Shown one piece after another: positions 1 through 5,307 of a stretch of DNA of 7,680 bases. Position 1 is the stretch's first letter. Every line of letters starts with the position of its first letter. The translations under genes were made by a program, and so were the position numbers. The stretch lies in contig JAICSB010000143.1 in assembly GCA_025937115.1 (NCBI GenBank), forward strand, positions 1 to 7,680, read 5' to 3'. The stretch comes from Pseudonocardiaceae bacterium. Its GTDB lineage: Bacteria > Actinomycetota > Actinomycetes > Mycobacteriales > Pseudonocardiaceae. The notes below the pieces were generated by a model. It ran no database searches, had not been told where the DNA came from, and was given only the letters and a program-made list of their open reading frames with translations.

Positions 1-1
1 C

Positions 2-415
2 ACAACCATGGCCACCCACATCGGCCGCCTAGTCCGCACCTGCTGGAGCCTCGGTCACCGCCCCGACCATGAGCACCCGGCCGACTGGAAGGCCACTTAC
101 GGCCGGTTACGCCGCTGGGCGCACCTGTTCGGCTTCGGCGGCCACCACACCACCAAATCCCGCCGCTATTCCACCACCCGCACCGCACTGAAAGCCGCCC
201 GCCGCCACTGGCACCGCACCCAACATCACACCGGTAGTCCCGAACACGACACCGCTGATCACACCGACGAAGAAACCACCCTCATTGTCGGCAGCCTGAC
301 CTTCGCCGGAATCGGCTACCGCACCACCGGAGACCAATGGCTCGCCCTGACCGCCGCCGCCCAAGCCCGCGAACAACGACAAACCGCTAAAGAAGAACGG
401 ACCACCGCAGCATGA
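2..415 (+). CDS. Replication initiator (RepSA-type), C-terminal part; 5' end outside window
   Basis: The reading frame is open from the left edge, so the ATG at 8 is probably internal. The visible piece, about 137 residues, matches the C-terminal tail of RepSA-type initiators of actinomycete elements: a segment reading LRRWAHLFGFGGHHTTKSRR followed by YSTT and a basic stretch. It ends in a low-complexity Ala/Arg/Glu tail. Family members start rolling-circle replication of the excised element; the catalytic HUH and Tyr motifs would lie upstream, out of view. The tail aligns loosely with the LGIAGRRVLVSRKWSNKTL region of the second initiator in this window, but the two clearly belong to different subfamilies. 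Its stop lies just before a small excisionase gene, as in pSAM2. The family call rests on the C-terminal motif alone. Confidence 0.72.
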   Translation, partial: TTMATHIGRLVRTCWSLGHRPDHEHPADWKATYGRLRRWAHLFGFGGHHTTKSRRYSTTRTALKAARRHWHRTQHHTGSPEHDTADHTDEETTLIVGSLTFAGIGYRTTGDQWLALTAAAQAREQRQTAKEERTTAA

Positions 416-430
416 CATCATTCAGAGGGA

Positions 431-437
431 AAGGAGG
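431..437 (+). promoter_or_regulatory. Shine-Dalgarno site that sets the xis A start
   Basis: AAGGAGG lies 4 nt before a GTG at 442. The other in-frame start, an ATG at 412 overlapping the rep stop as ATGA, has no comparable site and would add ten residues (MTSFRGKGGS) that do not belong to the excisionase fold. The GTG at 442 is therefore preferred. Confidence 0.7.
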
Positions 438-441
438 AAGT

Positions 442-621
442 GTGAACGTTGTGATCTACACCGTCGAGGAAGCCGCGCAGGTGCTCAAGATCAGTCGATG
501 GAAGATCTTCGACCTGATCCGTACCAATCAGCTTCGCTCGGTCAAGATCGGTGGCCTGCGCCGTATCCCCCACGCCGCCATCGAGGAATACCTCACTCAA
601 CTGATGACGGAGGTCGCGTGA
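442..621 (+). CDS. xis: Excisionase (Xis), helix-turn-helix, of AICE A
   Basis: A 59-residue protein that is almost entirely one excisionase-type winged HTH domain. TVEEAAQVLKISRWKIFDLI is the helix-turn-helix, RSVKIGGLRRIP is the wing, and AAIEEYL is the closing helix. Such proteins bind next to the att core, bend the DNA and steer the partner integrase towards excision. The start is taken at GTG 442 because of the strong upstream Shine-Dalgarno; the ATG at 412 would give 69 residues. The stop overlaps the integrase ATG by one base (GTGATG), so the two are probably translationally coupled. The small size, fold and position directly before an integrase make the role clear, although specificity cannot be read from the sequence. 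Confidence 0.85.
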   Translation: MNVVIYTVEEAAQVLKISRWKIFDLIRTNQLRSVKIGGLRRIPHAAIEEYLTQLMTEVA

Positions 622-1860
622 TGGCTAAGCGCACCTCACCAGGTGTTCCGGACCGGCGTCGAGCCAACGGCGAGGGTTCGATTTACCACCGAACTTCGGA
701 TGACCGCTGGGTGGGCAGTGCTTATGTCTATACCACCACCGGCCAGCGCAAACGCAAGGTCGTCTACGGTGGCACCTTCAACGAGGTCCGGAGCAAGCTA
801 GACAAGCTGAAGGGGAACTCAGCCAACGGTGTGCCGGTCGCTGATCACAACACAACGGTAGCGCAATACCTGGACTATTGGCTCGGCGAAGTCGTGTCCC
901 ATAAACGTGCCACCACGGCACGAGGATATGAAAGCGCAGTACGGCTACACATCGTGCCAGTACTGGGTAAGAAACGGCTTGATAAACTCACCGGGGCAGA
1001 TGTCCGGCACCTCATTGCAGTTTGTCGACAAAAATGCTTGTGCTGCACTAACAAGTACGATCAATACCGCAAGAAAGACCAGCAATGCTGCTCGGCCGGC
1101 AGGTGCTGTCAGCGGACGCCATCAACCCGACAAATTCAATACATCCATGCCGTCCTCCGCAATGCCCTGAGCAACGCCGAACGTGATGAGATTATCACCC
1201 CGCAACGTCGCCAAACTTGTGCAGATCCCCGCACCCCGATACAAGATCGGCAAGGGCCTCCCAGTCGATGACGTCAAGTGCATCCTCGCTGAAGCCCAAC
1301 GCACCCGGCTCTATGCCCTCTACGTCCTGGCCGCCACCCTCGGCTTTCGTCGCGGCGAACTCCTCGGCCTGCGCTGGTCGGACCTCGACCTCAACCTCGG
1401 CACCGTCGCCTCGGCCAAGACCGTCCAGCGCGTCAAAGGTCGCCTTCTGATGGATGACACCAAAACCGAAGACTCGGACAACACCTTCCCACTACCCAAG
1501 ATCACACAACGTGTTCTCATCGAACACCGCGATCGACAAGCCGCCGAACGTGCCCATGCAGGTGAGCTTTGGACCGAGCACGATCTGGTGTTTCCGACCA
1601 GCGTGGGCACGCCGATGGAACCACGCAGCCTCAACCGACATTTCGATGGGATCCGTACTCGTGCTGGATACCCACAGGTGCGGCTACACGACTTCCGCCA
1701 CACAGTGGTGAGCCTGCTCCTTCAGCTCAAGACGCCGCCACATGTCGTCCAGCGGATCGCTCGACACGCCGACCTCGACGTCACCTTGGGCATCTACGCG
1801 CACACCGACCTCGATGCCATGCGCGAAGCGCTCGACAGCATCGAGTGGGAGGACCTGTGA
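621..1860 (+). pseudogene. int: Tyrosine integrase of AICE A, +1 frameshift
   Basis: The first frame starts at ATG 621, 7 nt after GGAGG. It carries an N-terminal arm-binding region (about residues 14-60), a core-binding domain (about 78-132, TVAQYLDYWLGEVV) and an unusual insertion with eight cysteines (135-163). The catalytic half lies in the next frame. It has Arg in GFRRGELLGLRW (codon 1348), Lys around DDTKTED, the HxxR box in LHDFRHT (His codon 1687, Arg codon 1696), and Tyr in LGIYAHTD (codon 1795). The text DEIIT then RNVAKLVQ is restored by removing one C from the CCCC run at 1197-1200. Repaired, the protein would be about 412 residues, normal for the family. Unrepaired, the first frame stops at 1271 without any catalytic residue. 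The shift may be a real mutation or a homopolymer error. The tRNA-Pro 3' end 65 bp downstream is the presumed target. Confidence 0.85.
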
Positions 1861-1865
1861 GCAGT

Positions 1866-1886
1866 CGTTGCTACACCGTTGCTACA
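1866..1886. repeat. Tandem 10-bp direct repeat, candidate integrase arm site
   Basis: CGTTGCTACA occurs twice (1866-1875 and 1877-1886) with one base between, a period of 11 bp, close to one helical turn. It lies between the integrase stop and the tRNA-Pro 3' end, where arm-type sites for the integrase N-terminal domain or binding sites for Xis are expected. The repeat is seen directly; the binding role is inferred. Confidence 0.5.
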
Positions 1887-1925
1887 TTCAGCCGCTTTGT
1901 CGATCTTCTTCCAATCTATTTTACC

Positions 1926-1970
1926 TGGTCGGGGTGGCGGGATTCGAACCCACGGCCCCTCGCTCCCAAA
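1926..1970 (-). other. Presumed att site of AICE A in the 3' half of tRNA-Pro
   Basis: AICE integrases usually recombine within an identity segment that covers the tRNA 3' half from the anticodon loop to the 3' end. The element restores the intact gene on insertion. Int A lies on the 3' side of this tRNA, as this model requires. The matching second copy would be at the far left end of the element, outside the window, so the core cannot be measured here. Confidence 0.5.
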
Positions 1971-2002
1971 GCGAGTGCGCTACCAAGCTGCGCCACACCC
2001 CG
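1926..2002 (-). tRNA. tRNA-Pro (anticodon TGG)
   Basis: On the minus strand the gene begins CGGGGTGTGGCGCAGC and folds as a full cloverleaf. The 7-bp acceptor stem is CGGGGTG/CACCCCG. The anticodon stem is CTCGC/GCGAG around the loop TTTGGGA, giving anticodon TGG (plus positions 1966-1968). The T-arm contains TTCGAAT. The discriminator is A and the terminal CCA is encoded (1926-1928). It is the presumed integration target of AICE A, whose integrase faces its 3' end. Reading frames across this region that give GIRTHGPSL-like peptides are translations of the tRNA. Confidence 0.95.
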
Positions 2003-2116
2003 TGTACCGAGTAGTGCAGCCTACGCGACCACCCGGATCCTGTATCGGCCACCGCTCGCGTCCCGTGAAGGAGCCAGCACCAGGTACGCTTGGGCCGCTC
2101 CGCCGCCGCGGAGCAT
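2003..2116. other. Host spacer between divergent tRNA genes
   Basis: This 114-bp stretch separates the 5' ends of tRNA-Pro (leftward) and tRNA-Gly (rightward) and must hold both promoters. I see no convincing -35/-10 pair; TTCACG and GATACA, 17 bp apart on the minus strand, are a weak candidate for tRNA-Pro. It is the only part of the window that is neither element nor tRNA, so it marks the original chromosome. Confidence 0.55.
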
Positions 2117-2187
2117 GCGGGCGTAGCTCAATGGTAGAGCCCCAGCCTTCCAAGCTGGCCATGCCGGTTCGATCCCGGTCGCCCGCT
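2117..2187 (+). tRNA. tRNA-Gly (anticodon TCC)
   Basis: A 71-nt cloverleaf. The acceptor stem is GCGGGCG/CGCCCGC. The D-arm is GCTC...GAGC. The anticodon stem is CCAGC/GCTGG around the loop CTTCCAA, giving TCC (2149-2151). The T-arm is GCCGG/CCGGT around TTCGATC, and the discriminator is T. The following bases are CCG, so the 3' CCA is not encoded, unlike in the neighbouring tRNA-Pro. A short T-run at 2195-2199 may help termination. The gene is the presumed integration target of AICE B, whose integrase reading frame ends inside it on the opposite strand. Confidence 0.95.
2149..2187 (+). other. Presumed att site of AICE B in the 3' half of tRNA-Gly
   Basis: Integrase B ends inside this tRNA, and the element lies on its 3' side, the normal geometry for an element inserted into a tRNA 3' end. 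The segment from the anticodon to the discriminator is the likely identity region. No second copy appears up to position 7680, so the far end of the element is beyond the window. Confidence 0.5.
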
Positions 2188-2259
2188 CCGCGCATTTTTG
2201 CTGGTGAATGGCTTGCCCTCTGTCGATTGTGGACGTTGGACGGTTGGTTGCCGTTGCTT

Positions 2260-2278
2260 CGTGCCCCCCGCGTGCCCC
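2260..2278. repeat. Direct repeat CGTGCCCC, 11-bp period, candidate integrase arm site
   Basis: CGTGCCCC occurs at 2260-2267 and 2271-2278, one helical turn apart, about 73 bp from the 3' end of tRNA-Gly and inside the 3' part of integrase B. The position and period mirror the repeat next to tRNA-Pro, although the sequence differs. Arm-site function is inferred from position only, and an 8-bp match in GC-rich DNA is modest evidence. Confidence 0.35.
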
Positions 2279-3420
2279 TCATGGCGGCTGCTCACGGTCT
2301 GTTGACCGTGGATGCCGGCCGTCCCGACGATCGTGTCCAGGCCGTCCGCGATAGCCCGATCGCGATGATCCCGTGCGTGTAGGTAAATCAGAGCGGCGCG
2401 CGTCGATCGGTGTCCCATGCGTTCCATCAGCTCGCGCAGCGTTGCACCGGTTTCCGCCGCGAGGGTGTTTCCGGTGTGCCGCAGGTCATGCAGATGCAGC
2501 TGCGGGACTCCGGCCTGTTGACGTGCTTTGCCCCAAATGGTGTGAAAGTTGCTACGTGCCGGGCGGGCACCCTTGGGCCCCAGGAACACATACGCGTCAG
2601 GTGCACTGCCGACGAACTCAGCAAGGTGCGACTCCACCTCCGGCACCAGAAACGCCGGCCGGCTCACCGTCCGCCCGCTGTTGGCTTTCGGGTCGCCGTC
2701 GAACGTGGGGCCAGCGTCCGGTTGGATGTGTGCGCGATCGATCTTCACCTTTCGGTCTGCGAGCGCGAAGTCACCTCGGCGTAGCCCCCATGATTTCGCC
2801 GTAGCGCAGGCTCGTGAACGTCGCGAGCAGCACCACCAACCGGTAGCGGGGCTGAATGCTCTCCGCCAGCGCGAACACCTGTTCCAGCGTCGCCACCGTC
2901 CGTTCGTCGGACTCGTGCACGCCGGCACCTTTGATGTTGCAGGGGTTCGCGCGGATGCTGCCGTCCTCCACGGCTGTAGCCAGCGCTGCGTGCAGGAGTC
3001 GATAGGCCTTGGCGGTCACGCCCTCGGACACCCCGTGATCACGCAGCCTGCGACGCCAGCGCCGGACCGTGGGCGGCACGACGTCGGCCAGGTCGAGGTG
3101 CCCGATCCAGGGCTGGATGTGATTTCGCAGCAGGCCCCGATACAGCTCTGCGGTCCGCATGCTCAGATCTCGTTCCTCGATCCACCGGGTCGTGTACTCC
3201 CCCAGCGGCACCCGCCCGGCCAGTGGATCGAACCAGTCACCCCGGGCGATATCGGTCTCGGTCTCAGACAGGAACTTTTCGGCGTCGCTCTTGCGCACAA
3301 AGGTGGACGGCGCGGCCCTGAGCTGACCATCGGGGCCCGGGTATCGGGCCTGCCAGCGTCCAGAGGCGAGTTGCCGAACGCGACCAAAACGCCGCCGCGG
3401 TTTCCCGTTCTGCCTGCTGG

Positions 3421-3636
3421 TCATGAGGCCCTCCGCCACTCTCGACGTATCCCGGCGGCCCGGAAGGGCTCCACACGTTGCGCTTCCAACCACACCTCTA
3501 TGTCAGACAGCGCGAAGCGCACGTGTCGGCCGACGTGGTGAAACGCGATCCGCTGTTCGGCAATCAGCCGCCGCACGAACCGTTCCGAGGTGTTCAGGTA
3601 TTCGGCCGTCTCCGAGACAGTGAGGTACTTCTCCAC
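3421..3636 (-). CDS. xis: Excisionase (Xis), helix-turn-helix, of AICE B
   Basis: A 71-residue protein with an excisionase/MerR-like winged HTH in its first 50 residues. YLTVSETAEYLNTSERFVRR is the helix-turn-helix, HHVGRHVRFALSDI is the wing, and EVWLEA is the closing helix. A basic tail (AAGIRREWRRAS) follows. The start is a GTG at 3636; upstream are a close AAGGA and a more distant GAGGGGAG, so the ribosome site is not ideal. It begins 15 nt after the rep stop and its own stop overlaps the integrase ATG (ATGA), so it is in the same transcript and probably coupled to int. By family it directs excision of the element. It is not closely similar to the excisionase of AICE A beyond the shared fold. 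Confidence 0.85.
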   Translation of the reverse strand: MEKYLTVSETAEYLNTSERFVRRLIAEQRIAFHHVGRHVRFALSDIEVWLEAQRVEPFRAAGIRREWRRAS

Positions 3637-3651
3637 GGTCCTTCGCTCCCC

Positions 3652-5307
3652 TCAGGCGGCTTGATCGTCAGTTGCGGAACAGTTGTCACCGGGTTGTGAT
3701 CCGCTCGCAGCGAGTTGGGCGGCGGCGTATTCGGCGTGCCATCGCTGTCGTTCGGCGACGGCGCGCAGCAGCAGCACGGGTCGGGGTGGCACGTCGGGGT
3801 CAGAGGGTGCGGGACGTTCCCATACATAAGGCCCGTCGCCCGGACCGTGTGTGGGTTGGATACCGGCGGTTTCGAGGAGTTGCCGAACGAAGGCGCCGCG
3901 TTCGGCTCGGTGGTCGTCCAGCGTTTTGTTGGACCACTTCCGCGATACCAGGACGCGGCGTCCGGCGATGCCGAGGTGTTCGGGTTTGTGAGCCTTGCCC
4001 TTGCAGTGCCCGGGTGTCATCGAGTGTCGGGCGCCGTGGGGTTGGATTCCATAGAGCAGCCACACTGGACACCGTGGTGAGCACGGGGTGATCTGTAGTT
4101 CGGCGTGCAGCCGCCGGGCGTGGTCACGTTGGGCGTCGGTGGCGTGCTCGTCGAGCCCGGCGGCCTGCCCGATACTCTTGGTGAGGTATTTCGTGAGGTA
4201 GCCAACGTGCCGACCGGCTTCCTCGGTGCCACCCAGGATGCCCTTGACATGCACCTGCGCCCCGAACCGGACGACGTGTGTAGGTTCGGTTAGCTCTTCA
4301 CACGCCTGGTCCCAGCTCGGCAACGGTGTCCCAGTGTCGCGGTCAGCGAAGGCTTTTGCGCGGGTATCCCAAACCGGCAGTCGCTCTCCGCCGTAGAGGA
4401 GCTGGTCATGGGCCGGCCACCACACTTGGTGATACGTCGCAGCCGTGATGCCCCGCAGCTCCGCTCGGGGAATCGCACCCCGGATAGCGGCGTGGAAATG
4501 CGGAGCACCCCGTTTCTGAGGTTCGACGGTGCCGAAGTACTGCACGTCCCACCCGACACAGCGCCGGGTGTTCTGCCAAAACCGATCCAACAACGCGGGG
4601 AAGTGAACAGCGTCCCTGGCGGCGCGCCGGTAGTCATAGCGCTCCGGATCGACTGCGACGCCCTGGCTGTCCACGCGCCCGTAGGAGTCCAGGGTCAGGG
4701 TGAGGAAGGTCGAGGGCCGGTACCGCCCGGCGAACACCCGCCCCACCGTTTGTTTGTCGACCGGTCGCCGAGGCAGATCCGGGGCGTCTTGGCGGCGTCG
4801 AGTGGAGCGTTTGACCGGCTTGGGTGCTGGATCGAGTGGGGAGAGTCGGCCGCGTACTCCGGCGGCGCGGAGTTCGGCGTCGAGTTCGGCCACCGACTCA
4901 GCGATCTGTTCACAGGTGACCTCGTCGCCGATGGTCTTGCATTCGGTGTAGACGGTGAGGAGGTCGGCCCGGGTAGCCATCAGCGTCTTGTGCTCCGCAC
5001 TGGGCTTGGATCGGGCGGTGATCGGCTCTGTGTCGAGGTGCCAGCCCTGGCGGCACTGCACCATCCGCAACCGGCGGGCCTTCTCTGCGCAGGGCGGGCA
5101 TTGGTCTTCGCGGGTGGATCCGCAGGGGACGGGGACAATGTCGATGCGGCCGGTGGTGGTGTCGATGCGGCGCATGGCCAGCGGCCGGATGCAGACACCG
5201 TGCTGTGCGGCCAGGGCCCGGGCCACATCAGCGGTCAGCGGTAGCGCGGCCCGCTCCGCCCGGGTCATCCGCGCGGCATCGAGGCTGGGGGGGTCAGTAG
5301 GTGTCAT
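3652..5307 (-). CDS. repSA: Rolling-circle replication initiator (RepSA-type, HUH) of AICE B
   Basis: A 551-residue protein starting at ATG 5307, which overlaps the tra stop (TGATG); GGAGG at 5321-5317 lies 9 nt upstream. The frame is open further upstream, but that part lies within tra. Seen in order: a Cys cluster (C62, C70, C73, C85) likely to bind metal; motif 1 FLTLTLD (201-207); the HUH motif GAPHFHAAIRG (His 270 and 272); and the Tyr motif VGYLTKYLTKS, with Tyr 370 and 374 each followed three residues later by Lys. A second Cys/His cluster follows (C409, C413, H434, C435), then LGIAGRRVLVSRKWSNKTL. The C-terminus is low complexity. HUH initiators nick one strand at the element's origin and attach to it through tyrosine, replicating the excised circle. 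The nick site is not identifiable here; in relatives it can lie inside or near rep. Confidence 0.88.
   Translation of the reverse strand: MTPTDPPSLDAARMTRAERAALPLTADVARALAAQHGVCIRPLAMRRIDTTTGRIDIVPVPCGSTREDQCPPCAEKARRLRMVQCRQGWHLDTEPITARSKPSAEHKTLMATRADLLTVYTECKTIGDEVTCEQIAESVAELDAELRAAGVRGRLSPLDPAPKPVKRSTRRRQDAPDLPRRPVDKQTVGRVFAGRYRPSTFLTLTLDSYGRVDSQGVAVDPERYDYRRAARDAVHFPALLDRFWQNTRRCVGWDVQYFGTVEPQKRGAPHFHAAIRGAIPRAELRGITAATYHQVWWPAHDQLLYGGERLPVWDTRAKAFADRDTGTPLPSWDQACEELTEPTHVVRFGAQVHVKGILGGTEEAGRHVGYLTKYLTKSIGQAAGLDEHATDAQRDHARRLHAELQITPCSPRCPVWLLYGIQPHGARHSMTPGHCKGKAHKPEHLGIAGRRVLVSRKWSNKTLDDHRAERGAFVRQLLETAGIQPTHGPGDGPYVWERPAPSDPDVPPRPVLLLRAVAERQRWHAEYAAAQLAASGSQPGDNCSATDDQAA

Larger units (their letters stand above)
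1..1960 (+). mobile_element. AICE A (pSAM2-like integrative element), right end only
   Basis: The gene order replication initiator, excisionase, tyrosine integrase, then the 3' end of a tRNA gene is the classic integration-proximal end of an actinomycete integrative and conjugative element. The visible part starts inside rep and ends in the 3' half of tRNA-Pro(TGG). The other att copy and any transfer genes must lie left of the window. The exact boundary inside the tRNA is unknown: the crossover is expected between the anticodon region and the 3' end, so the right limit given is approximate. The integrase is frameshifted, which would make the element immobile if the shift is real. Confidence 0.8.
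2128..3424 (-). pseudogene. int: Tyrosine integrase of AICE B, +1 frameshift, 3' end inside tRNA-Gly
   Basis: The start at ATG 3424 overlaps the xis stop as ATGA. The first frame holds an N-terminal arm-binding domain (about residues 12-60, RVRQLASGRWQARYPGPDG), a core-binding domain (about 72-160, PLGEYTTRWIEERDL) and the first catalytic Arg in TSLRYGEIMG (about 207). It then stops at 2771. The rest is in the neighbouring frame: LRRGDFAL, the HxxR box in LHDLRHT, MGHRSTRAALIY with its His, and the catalytic Tyr. Removing one base from the five-base C-run (G-run on the coding strand) at 2785-2789 joins GEIMG to LRRGDF. The repaired protein would be about 431 residues. Its last 20 codons or so are antisense tRNA-Gly sequence, ending at a TGA in the D-arm. 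It differs from integrase A and lacks the Cys-rich insertion. A homopolymer sequencing error is the main alternative. Confidence 0.85.

Noticed and set aside
107..421. 104-codon minus-strand frame rich in Gly
   Set aside because: Antisense to the RepSA tail; low-complexity GC-driven sequence.
1183..1860. Catalytic half of integrase A as an independent gene with its own GTG/ATG start
   Set aside because: No ribosome site, and the protein text joins smoothly to the upstream frame after removing one base; a frameshift is simpler.
1879..2382. Open frames across 1569-2382 on both strands with peptides such as GGGIRTHGPSL or GDRDRTGMASLEGWG
   Set aside because: These peptides are the well-known artefact of translating tRNA-Pro and tRNA-Gly sequence; apart from the true 3' end of int B they do not represent genes.
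2785..2789. Programmed +1 ribosomal frameshifting in int B
   Set aside because: A GGGG slip is conceivable, but there is no adjacent stop codon or stimulatory motif and the fused product is the usual uninterrupted family protein; kept only as a remote option.
2549..3541. 330-codon plus-strand frame
   Set aside because: It lies opposite int B and xis B, which have clear family motifs; its composition is that of a high-GC shadow frame.
4408..5244. 278-codon plus-strand frame and several others opposite rep and tra
   Set aside because: Antisense shadows of genes with intact catalytic motifs; no ribosome site or recognisable domain.
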